Positions 52,657 to 61,754 of a stretch of DNA of 64,000 bases are shown here, piece after piece. The stretch comes from Allobaculum mucilyticum (GTDB lineage Bacteria > Bacillota_I > Bacilli_A > Erysipelotrichales > Erysipelotrichaceae). Numbering within the stretch: the stretch's first letter is position 1; each line of letters begins with the position of its first letter. The notes under the pieces were generated by a model. That model was not told the origin of the DNA. It saw only the letters and a program-made list of their open reading frames with translations, and made no database searches. The translations under genes were made by a program, and so were the position numbers. Location: positions 124,001-188,000 of the forward strand of contig NZ_CP078089.1 of the NCBI RefSeq assembly GCF_022701195.1, in the 5' to 3' direction.

Positions 52657-53505
52657 CTATTCGTCTGATTCTTCAGCGCCCTGAAGAGCAGACAGAGATT
52701 CTGCATCATCTGGCGCAGTTCTATCTTCTGTCACCATCCGGTCAGAAGACACCGGTTCGCCCGACTCATCGGGTTCATACACAATCTCGACCTCAAGAGG
52801 CTCTTCGTTTTTTTCTTCTGTTCCTGTTTCTGTGACTTTTTCTGTTTCTTTTTCCAGATCAGGAAGCTGTTCAGAAGCTGCTGCAGGCTGATCTGCTTTT
52901 GCGGCTTCTTCTGATTTTTCCTGAGCTTCGGGAAGATCGAACAGACTGGTCTGCTCGAGCGTTTCTTTTCGTTTCTGATCGGTCTGTACATCCGGCAGAT
53001 CATCCAGACTGGACAGTCCGAACACATCAAAGAACGCTTCGCCGACCTGATATAACAATGGACGGCCGATGGTATCAAGATGGCCGCACGTTTCGACAAG
53101 ACCTCTTGCCTGCAGCTTTTTGAGCGTCATATCGCTCGATACGCCGCGGATTTCATCGATTTCCACGCGCGTAATCGGCTGCCGGTAAGCAACCAGAGAG
53201 AGAACTTCAAGAGCGCTTGAAGAAAGTGTCGCGTTTTTAATCCGGGAATACAGACGCTGGGCAAACGGATAGATCGATGCCTTGGCGACATATTTCCAGC
53301 GGCCCCCAAAGCGGACAAGCTCTACACCGCGCTCTTCTTTATGAGTTTCTTCGGCCATTTCTTCAAGCGTATCGGAAAGGGTCCGGCGGTCGCACCAGTC
53401 CAGAACAGACTGGATCTGGATCAGACTCAGACCTTCTTCGCCGCTTGTAAAAATGAGTCCTTCCAGCAGCGCTTTCAGCGACTGGCCTGTATCCGTTGAA
53501 TCCAT
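52657..53505 (-). CDS. scpB: Segregation and condensation protein B with long acidic tail
   Basis: A 282-residue protein. Residues 8-185 form the two winged helices of ScpB (LKALLEGLIFTSGEEGLSL, EVLSLVAYRQPITRVEIDEIRGV). Residues about 190-282 are a highly acidic, low-complexity extension (E/D/A/T/P-rich), beyond the usual ~190-residue length. With ScpA and Smc it forms the condensin complex. It overlaps scpA by 31 bases and starts behind GGAAGGAAG. Confidence 0.92.
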   Translation of the reverse strand: MDSTDTGQSLKALLEGLIFTSGEEGLSLIQIQSVLDWCDRRTLSDTLEEMAEETHKEERGVELVRFGGRWKYVAKASIYPFAQRLYSRIKNATLSSSALEVLSLVAYRQPITRVEIDEIRGVSSDMTLKKLQARGLVETCGHLDTIGRPLLYQVGEAFFDVFGLSSLDDLPDVQTDQKRKETLEQTSLFDLPEAQEKSEEAAKADQPAAASEQLPDLEKETEKVTETGTEEKNEEPLEVEIVYEPDESGEPVSSDRMVTEDRTAPDDAESLSALQGAEESDE

Positions 53506-54254
53506 ACTTCTTCCTTTCCTTGCTCTTCACCTTCAAGCACGCCGTCTGCTTCAATCGACTGCGCACTAGCCGTTCCTTCATGAATGAGTTCCAGCAGAGC
53601 CAGAAATGTAACAACCGCTTCATGGAGCGAGACGACATCTTCGAACAGACGTTCAAACCGGAACGGTTTTTCATTGAAAAATTCAAACGCAAGAATCTGT
53701 TCCATGCGCTCTTCGACACTGAGCTCCTTAACCTCGACTTTGGTCTGCCAGGGCGACAGAAGACGGTGTCTTCGCAGTACGCGGATAAACGCGCGGGAAA
53801 GCGCATCGGCTGACATGGACAGCTCGCCGTTTTCTATGGTCGTTTTCTGCCATTCATCAATCCGGCTCGAGGGTTCCCGGCCGATCTGCATGGCTCTTGC
53901 TTTGCCAAGCTGTTCAATTTTTGCACTGAGCTTCTGCAGCTTTTCATATTCCTGCAGACGTCTGGCAATCTGTTCTGCCGGATCTTCCACATACGTCTGT
54001 CCATCTTCAGAACGGACTTCCTGTTTTCTTGGAAGAAGCTTGCGGGATTTGTACTCGAGCAGCGTGGTGAATTCCACCAGATATTCGCTGCTGACATCCA
54101 GTCCCTGGTCCATCGCCTTATGAATATAGGCAATATACTGGCCGGCAAGCAAATCAAGATTGAGATCGAACAGGTCAAGCTTGCTTGTCCGGACCAGATG
54201 AAGCATCAGATCCAGCGGTCCTTCAAAGCTTTCCAGCGAGACTGTAAATTCCAT
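53475..54254 (-). CDS. scpA: Segregation and condensation protein A (kleisin)
   Basis: A 259-residue kleisin linking Smc and ScpB. The N-terminal FTVSLESFEGPLDLMLHLVRTSKLDLFDLNL and the C-terminal SVEERMEQILAFEF ... FLALLELIHEG segments are typical. I start it at ATG 54254 behind GGAGGTG; the GTG at 54263 lies in the ribosome site. The C-terminal 25 residues extend past the winged helix. It is the first gene of scpA-scpB-rluB-rsmE. Confidence 0.93.
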   Translation of the reverse strand: MEFTVSLESFEGPLDLMLHLVRTSKLDLFDLNLDLLAGQYIAYIHKAMDQGLDVSSEYLVEFTTLLEYKSRKLLPRKQEVRSEDGQTYVEDPAEQIARRLQEYEKLQKLSAKIEQLGKARAMQIGREPSSRIDEWQKTTIENGELSMSADALSRAFIRVLRRHRLLSPWQTKVEVKELSVEERMEQILAFEFFNEKPFRFERLFEDVVSLHEAVVTFLALLELIHEGTASAQSIEADGVLEGEEQGKEEVWIQRIQASR

Positions 54255-54714
54255 AGCGGTCACCTCCAGTATACCATCGGGTTAATTTATCGACTTTTCC
54301 TGACAATCGAAGGGATTTGTTCACCATTCTATAGCAGGAAGCCGCTTCGCGCACCTGCTCGCTTTGTAAGGAGCAGTGCACGCAGAAGCGGATGATAAGT
54401 AAATCAGTATTATAAAGAGATACAGTACCGGCATTCACCGGCATGAATCTGGACAGCTGATTTTCTTCCGGCTTCCCTCATGGGCACAGGCAGACAGAAC
54501 CGCCTTGTTTTGCATCCCCTTAAAGGAACCTGTAAAATTCGCATGAAGAGAGGCCGGCTGCACTCTGTCTTTGCGCTCTGTAATATTGATGCGTCAGACA
54601 AAATACCCAATTTTGCTGACGGCAGATTTGGTGTTCATCAATAGTGAACACAAACAAAAGCTAAATTGAGTTCAATATGTGAAATTGGGGCATATTTCAC
54701 ATACATAGCTTGAA
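54255..54714. other. Region between scpA and the IS1182 remnant
   Basis: 460 bases without a gene. At 54342-54391 CCGCTTC-GC-CTGCTC pairs with GAGCAG-GC-GAAGCGG, giving a long interrupted hairpin with no U-tract. The likely left IS end (GTGTTCAT) is at 54631. The remainder probably carries the scpA promoter. Confidence 0.5.
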
Positions 54715-56331
54715 TCAGCGAAGATACAAGAAGATCAATGCCTGTTTGGCATCTTCTTGTGCGTATTTCAGCACTCGTCTTACGTTTATTGCCGTAATAG
54801 CTAACGTATATCCGAATTTTTTGCGCACTAACCCCTGAACGGAAGGGTATCAATTTTTTGATTCCTTCTTAGCTGGTTTGGGATAGCTTCAACACCGTTT
54901 CTGAACCGGTAATTGGCAATTGCCTCTTCACTTTTCATGGTCCGCTGAAGGTGTGCTCTTTGGATCTTCTTCTGGGAAATGGTTCCAGATCTGACTCTTT
55001 TGTGATTTTTCATCGGGCATCGGCCAGTTGCAGCGAATGGGCAATCTTTACAGGTTGTTTCTTTGTGGAATGAGATATTCCAGGAATCGGTTTTCTCGTA
55101 GTAGGTTACTCGATCTGCAGTCTTTCCGTTTGGGCAGGTTACCGTTTTTGTTTCTTCATCGATTTCGAAATCAGCAGTCAAATCGGGTGTTTCTTTACCC
55201 GTCATAGCAGTTCCTACAAGTTGAATTCCGTGTTCAGCTGCTTCATTGATGTTATCCACGCTGATGTAGGCTCCGTCGGCAACCAAAGTTGTTTCGTCTC
55301 CTTCTTCAGCCATCTTCTGAATTTCATCTTTGGCGAACTTGGAATCGCTGTAGATATTGGGCTGGAAATCAAATGAGTCGATGATCTTTCGGTTGGTATC
55401 GAGGTCGACTGTTTCAGCGAAATTGCCAACGTATCCCTGGTGATTTTCACCGGCCTTCTTACGGAAAGTCGATTCCGGCTCAACTGGATTGTTCAGGACA
55501 GTCGAGTTCAGCTCTTTTCCGTCACGAACGGAATGAAAAGAGCCATCGGTGTTTGTGTTGACCTGCTCGGAAACAAAGCGGATAAGCATCTGTGCTTCTT
55601 CACAGTCATTCAGCGTGCCTGGAATCAGATCACGAACGGCACAGGCATCCTGAAAAGCGGTCTGCAGTTTAGCCGCAGCCGGAGTATGGGAGTGATAAGT
55701 AACCTTATTCTCATCGAAGTCCTCGATATAGTGTTGAAGATTCTCGGGGATTGCGATTTTGTTTTCATCCAAAACCATGAGCATGTTTTTAATGACCACA
55801 TGCGCCAGCTGCAGTCTTGAAAGCTTTCTGGCGCCGTTATCGACCATGATGGAGTCCATTCTCCGCTTGAGATTGGTGCCAAGATAGGCGTCTTTAAGAG
55901 ACTTGGCCAGTTTTTCGGCAAATTCATGGAGAAGATCGATGCCAGTCTGCTGCATATAAAAGGCATTGGCAGCACGAAAGCGGTTAAGCGTTCTCTGGTT
56001 TACCGGCTGATGTTCAAAGACGTTGTTCCAAGAGCGAACTGATACTCCAGAGAAAAGGTAACGCTTCTCTCCAGTTCTTCGTCTGTCAGAGTAAAACAGA
56101 TCTTTCAAAACAAGCATAGCTAAAACGAGGTATGTGAGTTGAAGGTCTGGTGTTGGTGTTCTTTGAGTAAAGAGGCTCAAAAATCGATTCAAGTTTAACC
56201 AGCTCAGGAATAATGACACGGTTGAAATAGCCCGGCCAGCCGGATTCAAGCATTCTGAGCTTTCGATCAGAAAGTGAGTAGGTTAGATCGAAGAGATTCA
56301 TCTGAATGGGTTTGAACTTGGACTGCGACAT
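54715..56331 (-). pseudogene. IS1182-family transposase with two frameshifts
   Basis: The native start is ATG 56331 (MSQSKFKPIQMNLFDLTY). The frame shifts near 56145, after LESIFEPLYSKN, into the frame that carries the main body (LTYLVLAMLVLKDLFYSD ... FRNGVEAIPNQLRR) to 54828. A second shift at the end of DTLPFRG moves to a third frame that encodes the normal C-terminus (GLVRKKFGYTLAITAINVRR) and stops at 54715. Both halves therefore exist but not in one frame, so the transposase is inactive unless frameshifting occurs. Confidence 0.85.
54727..54759 (-). terminator. Hairpin at the 3' end of the IS1182 transposase
   Basis: CAAGAAGAT (54727-54735) pairs with ATCTTCTTG (54751-54759), within the final codons of the restored frame. 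It lacks a U-tract and may simply be a protective IS-end stem. Confidence 0.4.
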
Positions 56332-56544
56332 AAGAAACACCCCCGAAATATTCAATTATATTATACTACTAATATTAATTTAATCGAGATTAATTTCAAT
56401 TAATTGTAGCATTATTTTGAAAAATTCGGATCAGTCCAAGCTTTATGAACACACTTCAGCTATTTGTTACTTTTGTCGGGCGCATCTAATATTTCTTATT
56501 CTTTATTTTTTAGCAGAGCCAGTTTGAACGAAAGGAGGACATCA

Positions 56545-57270
56545 ATGAAACGAGCAATTGTTTTTCTTCTGCTTGCGCTCTTTTTTCTGCTGGTCATTGA
56601 CCCGAATCTGTCCTCCCACCTTCAGCCGGAAGAAAACAAGATTCCTGTCTATGATTCCACTGCACCGCTGAGAACAAATGATGATGTCGAAACCAGACAG
56701 AGCACTTCGCATGCGGTGATCTATATTGATCCGGCAAGAGGCGGAAAGGATACCGGCTATACGCGTCCAAAAGGCGTTTCTGAAAAGGATCTGCTCATGC
56801 AGCTTGCCCTTACAATCGGCGACCGTCTGGAAGAAGCCGGCTATCAGGTCGTCTATTCCCGCTGGTACGATGACGTTCCCGCCTGCTCAAGTACAGAAGA
56901 ATGCGAACAGGCCCGCATTGCCGGCGCCAGAGAAGCTGGCGCAGATTATGTTCTTGCCCTGCAGATGAATCAGGATGATTCCCTGCACCAGGGCTTTTCA
57001 CTCTTTACGCGTCCGGACAATCCCCTGCTTCTGAACCTTTCCCGCTCTATTGCCGAGCAGATTCAGAACGCAAGCTACAGCCGTTTTGAAGGTCTCGATA
57101 CCGACCATTACGATGCCTTCCCTGTTCTGGCTGCCAGGGACTTAAATGCGATTCTGCTGCAGGCCGGCTACATTACCAATCCGCAGGACTATGCAAGACT
57201 GAGCGATTCCAAATTCCAGAACCGGATCGCAGAAGCCGTGACGCAGTCTTTCCTTTCAACAGTCAACTGA
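56545..57270 (+). CDS. N-acetylmuramoyl-L-alanine amidase-fold protein, catalytic residues missing
   Basis: A 241-residue exported protein of the Amidase_3 fold (CwlD/AmiC type). Residues 1-19 are a signal anchor. The zinc site of active enzymes is a His in DPGHGG, a Glu and a His, plus a late catalytic Glu. Here the first motif reads I61-D-P-A64-R65-G-G, so the zinc His is Arg65; E80 and H148 are kept; and the final motif reads LLQ206AGYITN, Gln instead of Glu. The codons were checked directly. Wall amide hydrolysis is therefore unlikely; binding of peptidoglycan or a regulatory role is possible. The start follows AAAGGAGG. Confidence 0.85.
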   Translation: MKRAIVFLLLALFFLLVIDPNLSSHLQPEENKIPVYDSTAPLRTNDDVETRQSTSHAVIYIDPARGGKDTGYTRPKGVSEKDLLMQLALTIGDRLEEAGYQVVYSRWYDDVPACSSTEECEQARIAGAREAGADYVLALQMNQDDSLHQGFSLFTRPDNPLLLNLSRSIAEQIQNASYSRFEGLDTDHYDAFPVLAARDLNAILLQAGYITNPQDYARLSDSKFQNRIAEAVTQSFLSTVN

Positions 57271-57789
57271 TCCATTCTGCACAATCACACCGCTTCACAC
57301 AGTTTTCCCTGCTTCTGTTTTACCGGAACGTTTCCTTTCCGGTTTGCAGCGGCAGATGAATAAAAGCCATATTCATCGATTCAGCACTTCGGTAAATAAT
57401 AAGGATAAACATGTCTTTTTTCCCATACTGTCTGAGCTAAAAATGAGCATGCCGGATGCCTGTCTTTTGAGAGTTTAGAATGAAAGCGCATTCGAATACG
57501 AAACTTTCATAAATTATAAAATTCCGCTTTTCTGTGGGCAAATTTCCGTTACGATTTTAGCAACGTGAAACTGCCCTTTTCTTTCGCGTTTTTTACCGGT
57601 TTTCATTGACCTGAAAGCCGGCAGTGATCAAGCCGCCTGTGCGTCCAGACAGTCTCTACTGCCTGTTTCCGTACCAGAATCTGTTCGATCACTGCTCTGG
57701 ATCAGAAAGTGCAAAAGCCGCATCAGCCGGCTTTCTTTTTCCGTTCCGGCTATTTGAACCATTTGCCCCTGCGGCAGAAAGAGTCAGAA
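57271..57789. other. Intergenic region between amidase-fold and Nudix genes
   Basis: 519 bases, no gene. It has two stems: GGGCA ... TGCCC with inner TTTC/GAAA and GTT/AAC pairings (57536-57576) followed by TTTTCTTTC, and AAAGCCG/CGGCTTT (57715-57735) followed by CTTTTTCC. Both are terminator-like on the plus strand. The first may end the amidase transcript; the second lies 55 bases before the Nudix start. Confidence 0.55.
57715..57735 (+). terminator. Terminator-like stem upstream of the Nudix gene
   Basis: AAAGCCG (57715-57721) and CGGCTTT (57729-57735), 7-base loop, followed by CTTTTTCC. No gene immediately upstream needs it, so attenuation of the Nudix gene is conceivable. Confidence 0.5.
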
Positions 57790-58287
57790 ATGAAAGAACA
57801 AACAGTATATACCGGGCGGATTTTTTCCGTCGTTCAGAAAGAAATGCTTTTCAACGGCAAGCCGGCCGAGCGTGATGTCATCGTTCATCCAGGCGGTGCC
57901 GCAATCCTTGCCGTGCACGATGGCAAAGTCCTGATGGTCCGCCAGAACCGCGCAGGTTCAGGCAAATTCATGCTTGAAATCCCCGCCGGCATGATTGATG
58001 CCGGTGAAAAGCCGATTGAAACCGCCATGCGTGAACTGAATGAAGAAACAGGCCTTCAGGCAAGCGGTCTTAAACCGCTCTGTTCCTTCTACCCGACACC
58101 AGGCTATGATTCGGAAAAAATCCATATTTTTCGTGCGATCGATGTTGCCCCAGCCAGAAAACACCTTGCCATGGATGCCGATGAAGAAATTGAACTGAAG
58201 TGGATCAAAGTCGACGAGGCACTCCACATGGTCAGAAGCGGCGAAATTGATGATGCCAAAACCATCATCGCCCTTCTGATGGTTTAA
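57790..58287 (+). CDS. Nudix hydrolase, ADP-ribose pyrophosphatase-like
   Basis: A 165-residue protein with a perfect Nudix box, G67-x5-E73-x7-R81-E82-L83-x-E85-E86-x-G88-L89, preceded by the ADPRase-type EIPAGMI. The proline element PTPGYDSEKIH about 15 residues after the box also fits ADP-ribose pyrophosphatases. It is expected to hydrolyse ADP-ribose to AMP and ribose 5-phosphate in the cytoplasm. ATG 57790 begins the family homology; the longer frame to 57709 overlaps the terminator-like stem. Confidence 0.88.
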   Translation: MKEQTVYTGRIFSVVQKEMLFNGKPAERDVIVHPGGAAILAVHDGKVLMVRQNRAGSGKFMLEIPAGMIDAGEKPIETAMRELNEETGLQASGLKPLCSFYPTPGYDSEKIHIFRAIDVAPARKHLAMDADEEIELKWIKVDEALHMVRSGEIDDAKTIIALLMV

Positions 58288-58413
58288 CTTTCGCTCTGCT
58301 TCTGCACAGGCTATTCCCTCAGAACAGGCCAGTGCTGAAATACAGGTCTAAAGAATCACCAGCAGTACCCAGAAAAGAAAAAGAGAAAAGAGACACAGAA
58401 AGGAGAAACCTCA

Positions 58414-59619
58414 TTGGAAAATTTCATTTTCATTTCCCCGAACTATCCTGAAGGCTACTGGATGTTCTGCCGCGGACTGAAATCCATGGGCGCCCGCGTT
58501 CTGGCGGTGATCGATACCGCCTACGACAGTCTGGTTCCGCAGCTCAAATCCAGCATTGATGAGTGCTATCGCGTCTCCTCCTTCAACAACTACGAAGAAG
58601 TCTATAAAGCCGTTGCCTATTTCGCCCATAAGTACGGCAAGCCTGACTGGATCGAATCCAACAACGAAGCCTGGCTCGACCTCGATGCCAGACTGCGCGA
58701 CGATTTCCACGTTACGACCGGATTCAGTCTGCAGCAGGTGCAGGAGTTCCAGTCCAAGTCCGCGATGAAATCCTACTATGCAAAAGCCGGTATTCCTGTA
58801 GCTCCTTATTGCCTGCCAAACAGCCTGGAGGACGCGAAAAACTTCGCCCATGAAAACGGATTTAATCTGGTCCTCAAACCGGATCATGGCGTCGGCGCAT
58901 CGTTTACCTGGCATATCCGCAGCGAAGAAGATCTGGAAACCTACTGGAAACAGGCACAGACCCTTGGCACGCAGATGATTCTTGAGCGTTTCATCGCCGG
59001 CAACGTCTGCACGCTTGATGGACTGGCCGACAAAAACGGAACGATCCGTTTCCTGTCCGGCATGAACTATGTCTCCAACTGCATGGATTCCGTACAGAAC
59101 CATGATTCCATCGGTACGTATTACAACTTCGACATTACCCCTGAGCGTCAGGAAATCGCTCAGCGCGTGGTCAATGCATTCGGCATCAAATCCCGCTTTT
59201 TCCATGGCGAATACTTTGAACTGACTCAGGATTATGAGGGAATTGGCCGCAAGGGAGATCTGGTCGCTCTGGAAATGAACTTCAGACCGCCAGGAGGATT
59301 CTGTCCGGACCTGATCAACTATTCCTTTGACGAGGATGTCTACCATCTTTGGGCCGAAGTCATTCTCTCCGGCACATGCCAAACGCATCCCAAAGCCAAA
59401 TACTCTGCCGGCTTTGTCGGACGCCGTACAGGCATCGACTATGCCAACTCGGTAGAAATGCTCATGTCCAAATACAAAGATGAACTGCTCGGCGTGGAGG
59501 TTCTTCCTCCGGCTTTCGCTAGCGCCATGGGTGACGTGACGATCAAAGCGAGATTTACAACACCAGAGCGTCGCGACGAGTTCTTCAGAGACTCGTTTGC
59601 CCGTCAGAACGAACAGTGA
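58414..59619 (+). CDS. ATP-grasp ligase of unknown product
   Basis: A 401-residue ATP-grasp enzyme, starting at TTG 58414 behind AAAGGAG. The nucleotide-binding region includes VLKPDHGVGASFTW (about 151-164), the hinge MILERFIAG, and the metal-binding end LVALEMNFRPPGGF. ATP-grasp enzymes join a carboxylate to an amine or thiol through an acyl-phosphate. The substrate cannot be told. It is the first gene of a three-gene operon whose members overlap by 4 bases each, so it probably acts with the esterase and phosphoesterase that follow. Confidence 0.82.
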   Translation: MENFIFISPNYPEGYWMFCRGLKSMGARVLAVIDTAYDSLVPQLKSSIDECYRVSSFNNYEEVYKAVAYFAHKYGKPDWIESNNEAWLDLDARLRDDFHVTTGFSLQQVQEFQSKSAMKSYYAKAGIPVAPYCLPNSLEDAKNFAHENGFNLVLKPDHGVGASFTWHIRSEEDLETYWKQAQTLGTQMILERFIAGNVCTLDGLADKNGTIRFLSGMNYVSNCMDSVQNHDSIGTYYNFDITPERQEIAQRVVNAFGIKSRFFHGEYFELTQDYEGIGRKGDLVALEMNFRPPGGFCPDLINYSFDEDVYHLWAEVILSGTCQTHPKAKYSAGFVGRRTGIDYANSVEMLMSKYKDELLGVEVLPPAFASAMGDVTIKARFTTPERRDEFFRDSFARQNEQ

Positions 59620-60374
59620 TCGTTAAATACGATCTGTTCTCGAGCAGTCTCCACCGAAACGTCACCATTCACATGTATCTGCCCGATGACTATATGCATT
59701 CGCAGAAAAAATATCCTGTTCTGTATATGTTTGACGGGCATAACCTGTTCTTCGATGAAGACGCAACATACGGCCGTTCCTGGCGCCTGCTCAACCATCT
59801 CTACGCACTCGATACAGAAATCATTGTTGCCGGCATTGAATGTTCGCACGTCGGCAACGAGCGTCTGATTGAATACGCTCCCTTCGATTTCTACGATCCG
59901 GAATTCGGCGGCCGTCTGCCGGGCAAAGGACGGGAAACCATGGACTTTATCGTCCATACGCTCAAGCCGTACATCGACCATCACTTTCCGACAAAGCCGG
60001 ACCGGGCAAACACATGGATTGCCGGATCTTCCTGCGGCGGACTGATGAGTCTGTACGCTCTGCTTGCGTATTCCAGAACATTCTCGAAAGCCGCAGCGCT
60101 GTCGCCGTATATTCTTCCCTGTGCGACTTCCCTGCTCTGTTGTGCGGATCGTGTTCATGTCCGTCATCCAAGCCGCCTCTATCTTTCCTGGGGTGCGCAG
60201 GAAGGCGACACAGCGCATGAATTCGTCCACGAAACCGCTCTGCTGATGGAGCTTTCGAACATTCTGCTTCATAAAGGCGTTCATCTCCATTACGATGTCG
60301 ACCCGCTTGGCACGCATTGCGAAGAACAGTGGGAAAGCCTTGCGGATTCCTTCCTGAGGTTTCTGACTCAGTGA
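59616..60374 (+). CDS. Esterase (D-type alpha/beta hydrolase)
   Basis: A 252-residue alpha/beta hydrolase of the putative esterase family that includes Fes-like and S-formylglutathione hydrolases. The nucleophile is S139 in the elbow G137-S-S-C-G-G, with YPVLYMFDGHNLF near the N-terminus and a late His in PLGTH. No signal peptide, so cytoplasmic. The start is GTG 59616, overlapping the upstream stop as GTGA, which indicates translational coupling to the ATP-grasp gene. Substrate unknown; it may hydrolyse an ester made by, or presented to, the ATP-grasp enzyme (inference). Confidence 0.82.
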   Translation: MIVKYDLFSSSLHRNVTIHMYLPDDYMHSQKKYPVLYMFDGHNLFFDEDATYGRSWRLLNHLYALDTEIIVAGIECSHVGNERLIEYAPFDFYDPEFGGRLPGKGRETMDFIVHTLKPYIDHHFPTKPDRANTWIAGSSCGGLMSLYALLAYSRTFSKAAALSPYILPCATSLLCCADRVHVRHPSRLYLSWGAQEGDTAHEFVHETALLMELSNILLHKGVHLHYDVDPLGTHCEEQWESLADSFLRFLTQ

Positions 60375-61495
60375 ACCGCAGACCTGTAATCCGCCAGATC
60401 CCCGATTTTCCAGGCCGGACCATCGTCATCTCTGACCTGCACGCAAACGATCACCTCTTCACTGCTCTCTTAGAGAAATGTCAGTACAGCCCCGGAGAAG
60501 ACCGGCTGATTCTGCTTGGCGATCTTGTTGAAAAAGGATCTGAAAACCTGCAGCTGCTCCATCACATCATGGAACTTTCAAAACGGCCGGAAGTGTATGC
60601 ACTGATGGGCAACTGTGATTTTGTCGCTAAAAACGTCCTGTTCAGCTATCGCAGCGAGTTTCTTCGCAGCGTGCTGCTTGAGAGAAAAGCCTCGCTCATT
60701 CATGAGATGGCTGCAGCCTGTCATATTCCGCCTCTTGATGAAAAGACAGATATGGATGTTTACACCAGAACGCTTCGCCAGAATTTTCTGGATGAGCTCT
60801 GCTTTCTCAACGATCTGCCGCATGCGCTGACTACGCCAGCGATTATCTATGCGCATTCAGGCATCGATAACGAGAAGACCATTGCCAGCGACTTTCGCTA
60901 TGTCATGACCCGCTTTCGCTTTGAAGAAGAACCAAAAGCGTTTGTCCACACCCTGGTTGTCGGTCACATGCCGGTCAGCGAATACTGCGATCGAATTGCG
61001 GATTTCCGTCCGCGCTTTGACGGACTGAAAAATATCATCTCGATTGACGGCGGAAACAGCGTAAAAAAAGCAGGACAGCTCAATGCCCTGCTCATTGAGC
61101 AGACACCCGAAGGACCGATCTATTCGACTGAATACGTGGATGATCTCGACAAAGTCCGCGTGCTGCGCACGACCTCTCCATCCAATCCGGATCCCTTTTA
61201 TCTGACCTGGCATGATGGCGAAGTTGAGATCCTTGAAGCCAGACCAGGGGTATCTCTGGTTTATTCCCCGCACCTGAATCGAACGTTCGAAATCGATAAC
61301 GTCTTTCTTTCTCAGGGAAATGGTTCCAATTATACGAACTATGAAATGCCGCTGAGTGAAGGAGAAACAGTCTCTTTAGTCAATGTGTATGGCAATAAGG
61401 CGCAGATCAAAAAGAACGGATGTCTTGGCTGGACGTATGCAGAAAACCTCGAACTGACGGATGAACAGCTCGCCCGTCCCGTCGATTTACGCTGA
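60371..61495 (+). CDS. Metallophosphoesterase with C-terminal SH3-like domain
   Basis: A 374-residue calcineurin-like phosphoesterase. The dimetal site residues are D22 and H24 (ISDLHAND), D51 (LLGDLVEKGSEN), N81-D83 (MGNCDF), HSG and VGHMP. After about residue 270 comes a region ending in a predicted SH3-like barrel (NVFLSQGNGSNYTNYEMPLSEG, CLGWTYAENLE), unusual for this family. The start GTG 60371 overlaps the esterase stop (GTGA). The ATG at 60317 is not supported. Product probably a phosphatase or phosphodiesterase; substrate unknown. Confidence 0.8.
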   Translation: MNRRPVIRQIPDFPGRTIVISDLHANDHLFTALLEKCQYSPGEDRLILLGDLVEKGSENLQLLHHIMELSKRPEVYALMGNCDFVAKNVLFSYRSEFLRSVLLERKASLIHEMAAACHIPPLDEKTDMDVYTRTLRQNFLDELCFLNDLPHALTTPAIIYAHSGIDNEKTIASDFRYVMTRFRFEEEPKAFVHTLVVGHMPVSEYCDRIADFRPRFDGLKNIISIDGGNSVKKAGQLNALLIEQTPEGPIYSTEYVDDLDKVRVLRTTSPSNPDPFYLTWHDGEVEILEARPGVSLVYSPHLNRTFEIDNVFLSQGNGSNYTNYEMPLSEGETVSLVNVYGNKAQIKKNGCLGWTYAENLELTDEQLARPVDLR

Positions 61496-61536
61496 TCTGT
61501 CTATTCATGCGATTTGTTTTTAATTTACAAAACAGT

Positions 61537-61574
61537 ACTCCCGGAATTCCTGCATCAGGATCAGTTCCGGGAGT
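61537..61574 (+). terminator. Terminator of the ATP-grasp/esterase/phosphoesterase operon
   Basis: ACTCCCGGAA (61537-61546) and TTCCGGGAGT (61565-61574), a perfect 10-bp stem, followed by TTTTCC. Located 42 bases after the last stop codon. Confidence 0.85.
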
Positions 61575-61754
61575 TTTTCCATTTTGATGGCCAGATTGCA
61601 GGCTCTCCTGCCGCATAAGGAGAACACGTTCTGAATAACGAACACTTTTTTTTCGGGCGCTCTAAATTTTGTTGAGGTTTTGATACCTACGAGCTTTTCA
61701 AAAGCTTGAGGTTTCAAAACCTCATTTTTGTTTAAAGGGGAACCTGGACTGTCA

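Larger units (their letters stand above)
54631..56452 (-). mobile_element. IS1182-family element, decayed
   Basis: The transposase remnant (54715-56331) lies between GTGTTCAT at 54631-54638 and ATGAACAC at 56445-56452, which form an 8-bp inverted pair and may be the IS ends. No clear target duplication was seen. The element is markedly AT-rich next to its right end, unlike the neighbouring genes. Confidence 0.6.

Noticed and set aside
58411-59388. 325-codon minus-strand open frame opposite the ATP-grasp gene
   Set aside because: Mirror of conserved ATP-grasp coding sequence; no independent evidence.
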